Positions 51,795 through 61,305 of a stretch of DNA of 64,000 bases are shown piece by piece. Each line of letters opens with the position of its first letter. Positions within the stretch are counted from its first letter, which is position 1. The position numbers were made by a program, and so were the translations under genes. The stretch spans positions 4,817,501 to 4,881,500 of the forward strand of contig NZ_CP011388.1 of NCBI RefSeq assembly GCF_001644605.1, read 5' to 3'. The notes beneath the pieces were generated by a model that ran no database searches, was not told the DNA's origin, and saw nothing but the letters and a program-made list of their open reading frames with translations. The stretch is from Paenibacillus swuensis (GTDB lineage Bacteria > Bacillota > Bacilli > Paenibacillales > DY6).

Positions 51795-51898
51795 GCGTTA
51801 ACCCTCCCAATGAAATAAATCCTCTGTACAATTCCATTCTAATAGAACGTCCACAACGCTTATATGCTAATATTTCTTGTTTTATAGTCTCCTGTATA

Positions 51899-54800
51899 TC
51901 ATTCATTCATGGATAAAAGTTGTGTCAGGATGACAGCGGCATGAGTTCTTGTGACGGAAGTCAACGGCATGAGTTCTCCCTTCCCGGATCCTCTCAATAT
52001 GCCTGAGTCAACAAGCCCGCGCACACTTTCCTTGGCATAATCGCTAATGAGATGCCCATCGGAAAATTCTTCAACTTTAGTTCCTTTCATCGATTTTCCG
52101 TAGTTTGCCGCTTGCATCGCCCTGAACATGAATACCGCCATATCTTGTCTGGATAAAGGAGTGCCGATGCCAAATTTATTGTTACCCGCGCCTTGAGTAA
52201 TGCCTAATTTGGCTGCAGAGGCAATATGAGGATAAGCAACGGCTGCCTGGTCCAGATCCTGATAGGAAACGGATGCTTTATTATCTACGAGATGCAGCGC
52301 CTCCATTAACATCACCAGGAAATCCTCTCGCGTAACGGATTTCTCCGGTTGGAACAAGCTTTCCTGCTGCAGATCCATCAGCTCCCGGGCTGTAATAAAC
52401 TCGACAGCATTCTTGGCCCATGGCACATTCTTCAAGTCCGCTAACGCCTTCATATTATAAGCTGTGACGAACGTACCGAAATGAGTCGTTGTTAAAATCA
52501 TGGATTCCCGAGAGGCATCGTATCTGCCATGATGTATAATTCTCATCCCGTTCGTGTTACTCACATTGTAGATAACAAGTCCATTGGCCCTCTCAATGGG
52601 GAGAAGCTCATACGGAATAACCATTGTTATGGACTTGCCGTGATGTTCAATTAAATTGATCGCTGTATTATTCACAAAACCTTGAATACTGACAATGGGA
52701 TGTCCCTCGGTCCAATGCTTTATTTTCTCTTGGATGCCGGCCAGAACGGTAGTATCTATATCCAAACGAAGGATATCGGATGCCTTCAGTTCCTGTTCGT
52801 CAAGCAAAGTTGCGGATAGATATACATCCGCTGGTTTCGCAGACAGACACAGTTGTTGAATTCCAGCTTTCTTCAGAAGGGTGAATGTATCGGATGGAAT
52901 TGTAAAGCCGACTTTCTTAACAACATCGCTATTGATCACTTTCAGTTGTACATGCTTTTCTTTCCGAAGAGCTGCGTTGGCAATCGCGATCTCCAATACA
53001 GGCTTAGGAACAGTAAGTTGCATCGTTGTTCCGTCAAGCCTGCCCGTCAGTTTCACCGTTCCTCCCTCCGCAACCGGCTGGTTATCGGAGATCGTAGTTG
53101 ACGGGTCTGCTGGAGTAGTCACGTCACTAGGCGGTGTTACCTCACCTGATGGTGGAACCGTTCCCGGGGGAGTAACTTCTCCCGGTGGTGTAACCTCTCC
53201 TGGGGGTGTAACTTCTCCCGGTGGTGTAACCTCTCCTGGGGGTGTAACTTCTCCCGGTGGTGTAACCTCAACAGGAGTCCGGTTTGAGAATCGAAGCCAA
53301 TCTAAGTCGCATACCCCGTTCTGGAGTTCGTTCAAGAAAATAACATAAATCTTATGTTTACCCTGGAGGGGCGTCATCGCAGCAGTCACTTTTCCCCATC
53401 CGGTCGGAGAAGCCCACGAGCCTGTATTCGGAATAGCCAGGCTTGCCACGACAGGACCTTCCGGCGAACCGCTCCGCAACTCTATGCCGCCGCCGTCCAA
53501 GGCCGTTGCAACGCGGGCGGAGACCTCATTATAACCACTACCGAAATCAATTTCGTTATATACAATATAATCCTCATGCTTAGTCCAACCCGCTAATCCT
53601 TGCCCTCCGGCTCCGCTTGCGGCTTGATTATGAAAAGCTCTGACGTTGCCCTCCGATGTATCGAAAGACTCCGCTTCAATTCGAAGTGTACCCGCAGGAT
53701 CCGGTTCTGGTTCTGTAATCGGACCCGGTCCGCCAGTATCTTCCGTAAGCGTTTTAACCGAAATTTTTTCACTTTCTTCTGAAATGTAACCCGCCGCGTC
53801 CCATGCCTTAACACTAAATGTATAATCCGTATTAGGCAACAAATGTTCTACAGTATACTGCGTGTTCAATAAAGCTTCAGCATTCACCGGGCTTTCATTT
53901 ACATATACGTTATATCCAACGGTAGCAATATCATCCTCTGACGGAGACCATGACAATGTTACCGAATCGGCTTTCACGTCTGTAACAGTTAGATTGTCGG
54001 GCTTCGCAGGAGCTGCGGTGTCCAGTGCAGCCTGTTCCGACACCCTGAATTCGCCAAGCGTTAACCAACCATCATGGTCTGAATCTTGCTTAGCATTCGC
54101 GAATTTCAACGGATGACCGCCTGTCATGGGATTACGCACCTGCATTAACAGCTTGTATTGACCCTCTGCCAGACCATGCTGAGGAAGAACATATGCCCTG
54201 CCGTCGTGATCGCCCGGCAATACTCGGTTCAAGTCAAGATCCGCCGAACCCAGCTCGCGAATCACACCATCTTGAGATACCGCAGCAAAAGATACTGGCC
54301 AGTCATAAGCAAATGGAGCAATTCCCTTGTTTTCCAATTTAATTAAAGCCTGCAGCGCAGCATCGGGATGAATCGTACGTAAATTCACTTTCGATACGAA
54401 CAGCTCATACCCAATCATGCGGTGTGCTTTCAGCGCATTTTCCCGCTGAGCAGCCGACAACGTGTTTTCTTTCGCTTTATTAAAGAACACATAGTTGGCA
54501 ATCCAGGATGCATGGGTTGTCATAATACTTTCTTCTAATGTCGCATTTTGCGCGAAATCTTCCAAGGACTTTGAAAGTCCCGGTTGCGACCATGCATCGA
54601 ATATCCGATCCATAATGATGGGATTCAGCTCTCCGCCCATAGGATGCGACTTCCAGTTATTCGTCAGACCGTTATCAACCATTCTGGGCCAGAAATACCA
54701 TCCTTCACCCAGCGTGTAGTGAGCGAACGAGTCATCAAAATACCCGAATTCATGTTTCAAATCCTCATCTTCTGTCCCTGATGGATCCCGTGTAATGACA

Positions 54801-55999
54801 ACGGATTGTTGAAACGCATCCTTGAATGCCGTTAATACTCGGTCTTTATTCTCTTGTGACATTCTCCAATCATCTGTCGGGTGTCCGCCAGGTTCGTGAG
54901 GATAAGTATGCCATTCTCCCCAGAAACCATAAAGTCCCGTTTGTACAAGCGCTATACGCGGGTCACCGTCGTACGCAGCGCCATAAGCCGATATGAACTG
55001 CTCCAACGCGTAGATTAAATCGGGATCGTTCCAATCGGGCGCTTGGCTTTGTCCGGGCTGATTATCAAGCGTGGTGTAGTCCCTCATTTCCAAACCGCCG
55101 TCAATCAGATATTGCGGTACCCCAGTCGGCCGCTTCGGAAAATCCACATAGAACCGCACAATTGATTGGTTTCCTCGATTACTGACTTCGTTGAGGTTCT
55201 CTTCGAGCTTCGTCCAATCAAAGCTGTTATTTCCAAACATGACGTCACTTAAGGGTATATAAAACCATTCCATGCTGTGGGGGAAGGGAGAATCGCCTTG
55301 CCAGGAGAAGGGGACTAACCCTTTAATCGGGTTTAGCTCCAGTCCTTCAACATCCCCCTTGTATACTTGCTCTACCCATTGTCCGTTCCCGGAGGGTTCG
55401 CCTGAGGAAAGCTCCTGTTTGATTAAAACAACATCATCCCAGTATCCATAGGTGGTCACGTTGTTCGCGGCCCATTTATAATAGGATACTTCCAGCATCT
55501 GTGTGTGTTCAGGCACGGTGAAGTTATTCACAAATCGCTTATAAATACTTGTCTTATCGATTAAGATTTCTTCGTTCAGAAGTACACTGGAATCCGCGCC
55601 AAGCGCCTTAATATAAACCTTTGCGTCAGCCCAGCCGCTTGAGGCCTCATCAAGTTTGGACCAGAAAGAAAGCGTTAAATTCTCACCTGCGGCAAAGCCT
55701 GCAGTAACAAGTTGAGTTAACGAACCCTGCACAGACCCTCCTAATTCCGCTGCTGCCTCTCCGGTATGTACATGTGTGATATCCTGAGTCTGCTTGGCAC
55801 CCACAACCGTTGTTGAATCTGACCAAAGGCTCCATTCATTCATACCTGACTCGAATGAACCATTCTGAATTAAGTTTACTGCAGAAGGTTCTTCGGCGGC
55901 GACAACACCTGTGCCCGGAGCAACACCTGCAAAAACCATTGCGTGTGTAAGCGTTATCAACAACATCCAACCTATAAATCGTTTCAACCAACTTCCCAT
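51899..55999 (-). CDS. Large SLH-anchored DUF4832 protein with carbohydrate-binding domains
   Basis: A 1366-residue surface protein. Order: signal peptide (1-37); CBM4/9/22-like jelly roll (43-190, NLIQNGSFESGMNEW); DUF4874/DUF4832 unit (215-655) with GLYGFWGEWHTYP and E362; fibronectin type III (663-755); CBM6/35-like domain (770-907, RIEAESFDTSEGN); a Pro-Gly-Glu-Val-Thr repeat linker (910-957); a pre-SLH beta module (975-1175); three SLH domains (1187-1366). The core matches the short protein at 43215-44609 block by block. The ATG at 55999 follows AGGAGG; the frame continues upstream without support. The carbohydrate-binding domains suggest that DUF4832 acts on a polysaccharide at the cell surface; its activity is not known. 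Confidence 0.87.
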   Translation of the reverse strand: MGSWLKRFIGWMLLITLTHAMVFAGVAPGTGVVAAEEPSAVNLIQNGSFESGMNEWSLWSDSTTVVGAKQTQDITHVHTGEAAAELGGSVQGSLTQLVTAGFAAGENLTLSFWSKLDEASSGWADAKVYIKALGADSSVLLNEEILIDKTSIYKRFVNNFTVPEHTQMLEVSYYKWAANNVTTYGYWDDVVLIKQELSSGEPSGNGQWVEQVYKGDVEGLELNPIKGLVPFSWQGDSPFPHSMEWFYIPLSDVMFGNNSFDWTKLEENLNEVSNRGNQSIVRFYVDFPKRPTGVPQYLIDGGLEMRDYTTLDNQPGQSQAPDWNDPDLIYALEQFISAYGAAYDGDPRIALVQTGLYGFWGEWHTYPHEPGGHPTDDWRMSQENKDRVLTAFKDAFQQSVVITRDPSGTEDEDLKHEFGYFDDSFAHYTLGEGWYFWPRMVDNGLTNNWKSHPMGGELNPIIMDRIFDAWSQPGLSKSLEDFAQNATLEESIMTTHASWIANYVFFNKAKENTLSAAQRENALKAHRMIGYELFVSKVNLRTIHPDAALQALIKLENKGIAPFAYDWPVSFAAVSQDGVIRELGSADLDLNRVLPGDHDGRAYVLPQHGLAEGQYKLLMQVRNPMTGGHPLKFANAKQDSDHDGWLTLGEFRVSEQAALDTAAPAKPDNLTVTDVKADSVTLSWSPSEDDIATVGYNVYVNESPVNAEALLNTQYTVEHLLPNTDYTFSVKAWDAAGYISEESEKISVKTLTEDTGGPGPITEPEPDPAGTLRIEAESFDTSEGNVRAFHNQAASGAGGQGLAGWTKHEDYIVYNEIDFGSGYNEVSARVATALDGGGIELRSGSPEGPVVASLAIPNTGSWASPTGWGKVTAAMTPLQGKHKIYVIFLNELQNGVCDLDWLRFSNRTPVEVTPPGEVTPPGEVTPPGEVTPPGEVTPPGEVTPPGTVPPSGEVTPPSDVTTPADPSTTISDNQPVAEGGTVKLTGRLDGTTMQLTVPKPVLEIAIANAALRKEKHVQLKVINSDVVKKVGFTIPSDTFTLLKKAGIQQLCLSAKPADVYLSATLLDEQELKASDILRLDIDTTVLAGIQEKIKHWTEGHPIVSIQGFVNNTAINLIEHHGKSITMVIPYELLPIERANGLVIYNVSNTNGMRIIHHGRYDASRESMILTTTHFGTFVTAYNMKALADLKNVPWAKNAVEFITARELMDLQQESLFQPEKSVTREDFLVMLMEALHLVDNKASVSYQDLDQAAVAYPHIASAAKLGITQGAGNNKFGIGTPLSRQDMAVFMFRAMQAANYGKSMKGTKVEEFSDGHLISDYAKESVRGLVDSGILRGSGKGELMPLTSVTRTHAAVILTQLLSMNE
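53161..53270. repeat. 18-base repeats in a 36-base pattern coding a Pro-Gly-Glu-Val-Thr linker
   Basis: About six 18-base units alternate between two sequence versions (…CTCTCCTGGGGGT… and …CTTCTCCCGGTGGT… on the plus strand), so the real unit of duplication is 36 bases. They encode repeats of six residues in the linker between the CBM6-like domain and the pre-SLH module. The near identity points to recent expansion. Confidence 0.9.
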
Positions 56000-56196
56000 T
56001 CTTCTTCCTCCTAAGATGATGATGTCTACATTTCCATTATAGGAGTCCTTAGGGTGATGCTCTATAATCGTATCTCCTGATTTGTCGCCTTTTGTATACA
56101 CATATCTTCATTGACCTAGATCACATATCCTCTACCCTTGCGAATATACTAAATAACAATTGCTTACCTGAAGTATGATATTAGGAGGAAGCCCTC

Positions 56197-57348
56197 ATGA
56201 CAGAGCCGTTATTTATCGTTTCCCGGGAAGATTGGTCCCTTCATCGTAAAGGTTATCAGGATCAAGCACGCCATCAGCAAAAGGTACGGGAAGCCATTAA
56301 ACAAAACTTGCCCGATCTGGTAACGGAAGAAAGCATTATTATGTCCGACGGCAAACAAACCGTGAAGATTCCGATTCGCAGTCTCGATGAATATCGATTT
56401 GTCTATAACTACAACAAGAGTAAACATGTCGGGCAAGGGGACGGAGACAGCCAGGTCGGCGATGTGCTCGGCAAAGACCCAAGCGACGCGAAGGGGCCGG
56501 GCAAGGGCGAAGGAGCCGGCGATCAACCCGGGGAAGATTATGTGGAAGCGGAAATCAGCATTGAGGAATTGCAGGCCATGCTGTTCGAAGAACTGGAACT
56601 GCAGCATATGCAGGAAAAGGATAAGGACCAGCTGGAAACGAAGGAAATTCGCTTCAACGATATTCGCAAAAAAGGAATTCAATCCAATATCGATAAGAAA
56701 CGGACCATTCTTGAGAATTTGAGACGCAACGCCCGCGACGGCAACCCCGGCATTCACGGTATTTCACCGGATGATGTAAGGTACAAGACTTGGGAAGAAA
56801 TCGTAACACCTCATTCCAATGCGGTCATTATTGCGATGATGGACACTTCGGGTTCCATGGGCAGTTTTGAGAAGTATATGGCCCGCAGCTTCTTCTTCTG
56901 GATGACCCGCTTCCTGCGCTACAAGTATGAGAAAGTGGAAATTGTATTTATCGCGCATCATACGGAGGCCAAGGAAGTAACCGAGGAAGAATTCTTTACC
57001 AAAGGCGAGAGCGGCGGCACCATCTGCTCCTCAGCTTACCAGAAAGCATTGGAAATTATTGATGCGCGTTATCCGCCGGCCTCCTACAATATTTACCCTT
57101 TTCATTTCTCTGACGGCGATAACCTGACCTCGGATAATGAGCGGTGTGTCAAGCTGATTGAGCAGCTTCTGGATCGATGCAATATGTTCGGCTACGGTGA
57201 AGTCAACCAATATAATCGCAGCAGCACCTTGATGTCCGCCTACCGCCACATTCACAAACCTAACTTTCTCTACCATGTCATCCGGGAAAAAGGGGAAGTG
57301 TATAAGGCGCTGAAGACATTCTTTAAACCGAAGGTGGGTTCGGTTTAA
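56197..57348 (+). CDS. yhbH: YhbH-like sporulation protein (DUF444)
   Basis: A 383-residue cytoplasmic protein of the YhbH/DUF444 family, known in spore formers. The N-terminal half is charged with a Gly-rich stretch near residues 88-115. The C-terminal half is a von Willebrand A-like domain with the metal site [17 protein letters not shown] and [14 protein letters not shown] are typical. AGGAGG precedes the ATG. It is transcribed alone, divergent from the large DUF4832 gene, and ends at a terminator at 57363. I could not identify a sporulation sigma-factor promoter with certainty in the 197-base gap. Confidence 0.93.
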   Translation: MTEPLFIVSREDWSLHRKGYQDQARHQQKVREAIKQNLPDLVTEESIIMSDGKQTVKIPIRSLDEYRFVYNYNKSKHVGQGDGDSQVGDVLGKDPSDAKGPGKGEGAGDQPGEDYVEAEISIEELQAMLFEELELQHMQEKDKDQLETKEIRFNDIRKKGIQSNIDKKRTILENLRRNARDGNPGIHGISPDDVRYKTWEEIVTPHSNAVIIAMMDTSGSMGSFEKYMARSFFFWMTRFLRYKYEKVEIVFIAHHTEAKEVTEEEFFTKGESGGTICSSAYQKALEIIDARYPPASYNIYPFHFSDGDNLTSDNERCVKLIEQLLDRCNMFGYGEVNQYNRSSTLMSAYRHIHKPNFLYHVIREKGEVYKALKTFFKPKVGSV

Positions 57349-57362
57349 GGACAACATTGAAG

Positions 57363-57411
57363 AACCCCATACCTCGGTCTGAGTTTTAGCCTCAGAACAG
57401 GGTATGGGGTT
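57363..57411. terminator. terminator shared by yhbH and the YhcH-family gene
   Basis: AACCCCATACC pairs perfectly with GGTATGGGGTT; inside it CTGAG pairs with CTCAG. The plus side is followed by TTGTTTCGTT. It lies between two convergent genes. Confidence 0.8.
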
Positions 57412-57419
57412 TGTTTCGT

Positions 57420-57896
57420 TCACTTTATGTTTATTTTCAATATCGCTTTCCGCACGTTCCCTCCGCCATTCATCGAACAACAAGGCTTATGCGCCTCGCC
57501 CGGCATCAACACGATATACATACCGGGTTTAAGCGACACAATACGCTCTTCTTCCAGTCGGCTAAGAAACACATGATCATCTAGAGGAGGATCTACGGGT
57601 ACAAGCGCTAAATCGCTATCCGGTCGTTGCCCCGGTCGTTGCCCCAGCCCCATCCACTCTTCTCCCTCAAGGACATAATGAATATCCACATGATCTTCAT
57701 GAAATTCGCCAAGCACTTGGGTGGCCGGCACCGTTACTGCTTCTTTCACAATCAGTCGGACCCTATCCGTAATGTTGAATTCACCACATTGGAAAGGCTC
57801 AGAAATGATCTCCTTCAGGATTTCCAACCATCCACATAACATGGGAGAGAACAGGTTGCGGTCCCGCTCCCAATGTTCAAAATGTCCTATGATCAT
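57420..57896 (-). CDS. YhcH/YjgK/YiaL family protein
   Basis: A 158-residue cupin-like cytoplasmic protein. Family signs are EFHEDHVDIHYVLEGEEWMG, with the metal-binding His/Asp/His set, and the end MYIVLMPGEAHKPCC. Members take part in handling uncommon sugars such as sialic acid and may act as sugar isomerases or anomerases; the substrate here is unknown. A tandem GQRPGQRP insert after residue 85 looks like a small in-frame duplication of twelve bases. AAGGGG precedes the ATG. It follows the TSUP gene by 25 bases and is probably the last gene of that run. Confidence 0.85.
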   Translation of the reverse strand: MIIGHFEHWERDRNLFSPMLCGWLEILKEIISEPFQCGEFNITDRVRLIVKEAVTVPATQVLGEFHEDHVDIHYVLEGEEWMGLGQRPGQRPDSDLALVPVDPPLDDHVFLSRLEEERIVSLKPGMYIVLMPGEAHKPCCSMNGGGNVRKAILKINIK

Positions 57897-57921
57897 CGCA
57901 GTCCCCTTCGCATCATGATAA

Positions 57922-58674
57922 TCAGTTTCTTAACAAAAGGATAATCGCTCCGGAAATTGGGGTGAGCACCATCGCGGACCTCAACAACAACTTTGGTGCC
58001 TGCTGCGTAAATTTGGCTCCGATATAAGAACCGATGACCGTACCCGTCACCACTTCCAGAAATAAACCCCATTCCATAAACCCTGCTTGCAGAAATCCAA
58101 CAGAACCGGATATCGCGATCGGCAGAATAACGACCATCGTTGTGCCCACAGCCTGACGCAAAGAGAATCCGAACAGAATCAACAGGGCTAATTGAATAAA
58201 CGGCGTGGCCCCGATCCCAAATACGCCCGACAATCCTCCGGTCACAATACCTGTAATTATAGCTAAACTCCAGAATTTTCTAGAAGAGAAGTCGGCTTCC
58301 GTTGTGTCTTTCTGATTCACGCCTTTCATCCGCGTTCTAACCCAGATTAGCAATCCGCACAGGAGTAACATTCCGCTGGTCATCAAAATTAAGATGTCCG
58401 GTTCAATTCCTCTGGAAACGAATGTTCCCGCAAACGCCCCGAACGCACCGAAGCCGCCAATAATACAGCCGGTCTTCCATAAGGCGTTCCCTTCCCGGAC
58501 ATGACTAACCGAACCGGAAAGCGTCGTAAATATCATGGCCGCAATGGAAGTGCCAAGCGCGGTGTGAATCGGCACCCCAAAGACGGCCACAAGCAATCCA
58601 ATAATAAAACCGGAGCCGCCTGTGCCTGCAAACCCCAAAATCATACCCATGACTAACATCGTTGCAAATATCAT
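57922..58674 (-). CDS. TSUP family (TauE/SafE) membrane carrier
   Basis: A 250-residue inner-membrane protein with seven or eight hydrophobic segments in two similar halves. Each half has a Gly-rich motif (GFAGTGGSGFIIGLL near the start and GGLSGVFGIGATPFIQ in the second half), as in TSUP proteins that move sulfite, sulfoacetate or other organic anions. The substrate cannot be told from sequence. It follows the nitrilase-family gene by 29 bases, so it may export or import a substrate or product of that pathway. Confidence 0.88.
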   Translation of the reverse strand: MIFATMLVMGMILGFAGTGGSGFIIGLLVAVFGVPIHTALGTSIAAMIFTTLSGSVSHVREGNALWKTGCIIGGFGAFGAFAGTFVSRGIEPDILILMTSGMLLLCGLLIWVRTRMKGVNQKDTTEADFSSRKFWSLAIITGIVTGGLSGVFGIGATPFIQLALLILFGFSLRQAVGTTMVVILPIAISGSVGFLQAGFMEWGLFLEVVTGTVIGSYIGAKFTQQAPKLLLRSAMVLTPISGAIILLLRN

Positions 58675-58703
58675 AGAATCGCTTCTTTCCTGAACGTGCT
58701 CGT

Positions 58704-59606
58704 CTATACAGGTTGTTCCTCGAATTGTCTGTAAAATTCAGGACGGCGGTCCTGACGGTTGCTGTTATGGCCTTTGTTGCGGATCGAGTGCAGGTAATCC
58801 ACTTGGATATCGGCTGAAATGACCATCTCCACATTCGGCTCACCCTGTTTCACAATGCCGTCAGGGGTGCCGATTAAGGGTTGAATCGGAGAATAAATCC
58901 CGCTCTGCCCGGTAAAAGTGAAACCATATGGGATATTAGGCGGAAAGGGGACCGAACCGATCAGATGGCTGTTAACGACAAAGATTTGGTTCTCGCTCGC
59001 TCTTGCTTTGGAAAACAAAATATTTCGCGATCTTCCCCACTCATCCAAGCATGCGGTAGGTGCGAGAATAACATCCGCGCCTTGCTTGCACAGAATGCGG
59101 GCTACCTCAGGAAAGGAACTGTCATAGCAAACCGAAACGCCAATCGTTGTTTCTCCCGATGTAAACACACTCAATTCTTTCCCCGGTGTAGTTAAATGTT
59201 TGTTATAAACAAGTTCATAGGACGGGTGAATTTTGTTCTGCGTGTGAATGCGGCCGTCCGGCATAAATACGTATGCGGTGTTGTAAAACCGGTCTTCATT
59301 CTCATGGTAAGCAAAAGTGGATCCCGCGGCCAAAATAATACCGTATTCCTTGGCTAGCGCCGCGCAAGTTTCTTTCACAGGCAATGTGTATGTTCGTGCC
59401 CAGTGTTCAAATATACGATCAAAGTCCGCTTGGCAATCGGCTTTATAATGTTCTAGCGTCATGAGTTCAATCGTGAAAAATTCCGGCAAAAGCAGAAGCT
59501 CGGCGCCTTGTGCAACGGCCTGTTCCATATGTTGACGGATATGTTGCTCAAATTCCGCGTAGGACTTGAGAGCTTTCACTTTATACTGACTGGATGCGAC
59601 TTTCAT
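58704..59606 (-). CDS. Nitrilase-family carbon-nitrogen hydrolase
   Basis: A 300-residue cytoplasmic amidase of the nitrilase superfamily. The catalytic triad is visible: E42 (LLLPEFFT), K125 (QNKIHPSYE) and C160 ([11 protein letters not shown]). It most resembles aliphatic amidases or N-carbamoyl hydrolases rather than true nitrilases, but the substrate is unknown. AAGGAG lies 9 bases before the ATG; the start overlaps the ATPase gene by 26 bases, so translation is coupled. An amino-acid transport ATPase upstream suggests a nitrogen-containing substrate. Confidence 0.9.
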   Translation of the reverse strand: MKVASSQYKVKALKSYAEFEQHIRQHMEQAVAQGAELLLLPEFFTIELMTLEHYKADCQADFDRIFEHWARTYTLPVKETCAALAKEYGIILAAGSTFAYHENEDRFYNTAYVFMPDGRIHTQNKIHPSYELVYNKHLTTPGKELSVFTSGETTIGVSVCYDSSFPEVARILCKQGADVILAPTACLDEWGRSRNILFSKARASENQIFVVNSHLIGSVPFPPNIPYGFTFTGQSGIYSPIQPLIGTPDGIVKQGEPNVEMVISADIQVDYLHSIRNKGHNSNRQDRRPEFYRQFEEQPV

Positions 59607-60387
59607 AGGGTAAATCTCCTTTCAGGTCTGTATGACCATGGATGCTTTTTAGAAAACTGCCCATTCTGGCATTCGAGTGGTTAAACATTTCATGAGGCGT
59701 ACCTTCTTTGACGATTCGGCCATTTTCTATAAACAAGACACGATCCGAGACATTACGGGCAAAATTCATCTCGTGGGTCACGACCACCATCGTCATTCCC
59801 TCTTGAGCCAGCTTTACCATAATCTCCAGCACTTCATGCACAAGCTCGGGGTCCAATGCGGAAGTCGGTTCATCAAACAGGATGACCTTAGGCTCCATAG
59901 CCAATGCCCGAGCAATCGCCACACGCTGCTGCTGACCGCCGGATAAATTCGCGGGGTACTCCAGCTTTTTGCCCAGCATACCTACTTTCTCCAGAAGAAT
60001 CTCCGCTTTGGCGACCGCCTCTTCCCTGGGGATCTTCTTCACCAGCACCGGTCCCTCAATAATATTCTGTAACACCGTCTTATTCGGCCATAGATGAAAC
60101 TGTTGAAACACCATGCTGACCGAGGTGCGCAGCCAACTGACTTTAAATTGGGAGAGCAAGGAGAGCTTGCCCTTCGCATTCGTCTTATATTGAACCGGTT
60201 GCCCGTCAACTGTAATTTCACCGGAAGTTGGGACTTCCAGCAAGTTGATGCAACGTAACAGCGTACTTTTGCCAGCGCCGCTTGGACCTATAATCGACAC
60301 CACCTCGCCTTCCCGAATGTCCAGATGGACATCACTCAGAACAGGACTGCCTTTGAACGCCTTATTTAATCCTCGGATTCGAATCAT
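59581..60387 (-). CDS. ABC transporter ATPase, polar amino acid type
   Basis: A 268-residue ATPase of the GlnQ/HisP type. Walker A is GPSGAGKST, the signature is [15 protein letters not shown], and Walker B is [12 protein letters not shown]; the switch His is in VVTHEMNFA. An insert of about 20 residues ([20 protein letters not shown]) before the Q-loop is somewhat longer than usual. It should drive import of an amino acid, but the adjacent permease is truncated and no binding protein gene is present, so its own transporter is probably dead unless partners exist elsewhere. Confidence 0.92.
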   Translation of the reverse strand: MIRIRGLNKAFKGSPVLSDVHLDIREGEVVSIIGPSGAGKSTLLRCINLLEVPTSGEITVDGQPVQYKTNAKGKLSLLSQFKVSWLRTSVSMVFQQFHLWPNKTVLQNIIEGPVLVKKIPREEAVAKAEILLEKVGMLGKKLEYPANLSGGQQQRVAIARALAMEPKVILFDEPTSALDPELVHEVLEIMVKLAQEGMTMVVVTHEMNFARNVSDRVLFIENGRIVKEGTPHEMFNHSNARMGSFLKSIHGHTDLKGDLPYESRIQSV

Positions 60388-60398
60388 GGGGTTACCTC

Positions 60399-60698
60399 CT
60401 ACCTTTTGTTCATCCTCAACTTTTTCTCAATAAATGTCTGAAGCAGCATAATCGCGCTTGTCATCGTTAAATACACGGCACCGGCCACACCCAGCGTTTC
60501 GGCGACACTGTAAGTACTGTTATAGGCGCGTTGAGCGGCTAACATTAAGTCGGGAACGGTAATGATCGAAACTTGTGCTGATTCCTTAAGCATAATCACG
60601 CAGTTATTAATGTATGGAGGTGTAATCAGACGAACGGCTTGCGGAATGGTAATCCGAATCATCTTGGTAAAGGGGTTCATCCCCACGGATTCGGCGGC
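60399..60698 (-). pseudogene. C-terminal remnant of an amino acid ABC permease
   Basis: About 99 codons match the end of a His/Glu-type permease: the ATPase-contact loop AAESVGMNPFTKM, then IPQAVRLITPPYINNCVIML and the last membrane segment. The first half with its membrane segments is missing. In the permease frame a TAA stands directly before the homologous part (60701-60699), and the sequence upstream is the 3' end of the fumarylacetoacetase-family gene. A GTG at 60686 or ATG at 60680 could still start a 93-95 residue peptide, but it could not form a channel. This looks like the right border of a deletion. Confidence 0.8.
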
Positions 60699-61305
60699 TT
60701 ATATGCAGCATGTGTTTATATGTTCCCAATTCCGGGCTGGAAAGCTCGATGACGTCCCCCGGCTTGCAGGCCATCGGTCCCGCAGGTGTTCCCGTCAGGA
60801 TGATATCCCCTTCACGCAACGTCATCATACTCGAAATATGGGCAATCACCCACGGTACAGAGAACAGCATATCACTGGTGTTTCCGCGTTGGATCAGCTC
60901 CCCGTTCACCCGCATTTCCAGGGTTACATTCATCGGATCAATTCCGCTTACCATAGTTCCCACCGGTGTAGTCTCATCAAAAAACTTGAACCGTCCATCG
61001 TCAAAATGCTCATCCGCCGTCATATCGTTGGCCAGCGCGTATCCCGCAACGTAGGATAAAGCATCATTCACCGAAACATTCCGAGCGGTTTTCCCGATGA
61101 TCGCCGCCATTTCCACTTCGCACAAAAAAGACCGTAACGACGCGGGCACATACACATTTTCCCCCGTCACCAAACTCTCGGGCGACTTAATAAACAAGGT
61201 CAGCTTGCTATCGTCCGTGATTCCTTTTTCCTTGCGGAACGCTTTCAGGTTGGGTCCGACCCCGACAATTTTGCCCCGTTGCTGCTTAACTGTTTCCATG
61301 TTCAT
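60607..61305 (-). CDS. Fumarylacetoacetate hydrolase family enzyme with altered C-terminus
   Basis: A 232-residue cytoplasmic enzyme of the FAH family, which cleaves or decarboxylates beta-diketone-type acids with a metal ion. Metal ligands are in CEVEMAAIIG (two Glu) and ALANDMTADE (Asp), and the substrate loop is ILTGTPAGPM. The family part ends at about GTYKHMLHI (near 60700). The last 31 residues are the neighbouring permease remnant read in another frame and should not be part of the original protein. The core looks intact, so activity may remain. The start lies inside the end of the TatD-like gene (20-base overlap). Confidence 0.82.
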   Translation of the reverse strand: MNMETVKQQRGKIVGVGPNLKAFRKEKGITDDSKLTLFIKSPESLVTGENVYVPASLRSFLCEVEMAAIIGKTARNVSVNDALSYVAGYALANDMTADEHFDDGRFKFFDETTPVGTMVSGIDPMNVTLEMRVNGELIQRGNTSDMLFSVPWVIAHISSMMTLREGDIILTGTPAGPMACKPGDVIELSSPELGTYKHMLHISRRIRGDEPLYQDDSDYHSASRSSDYTSIH

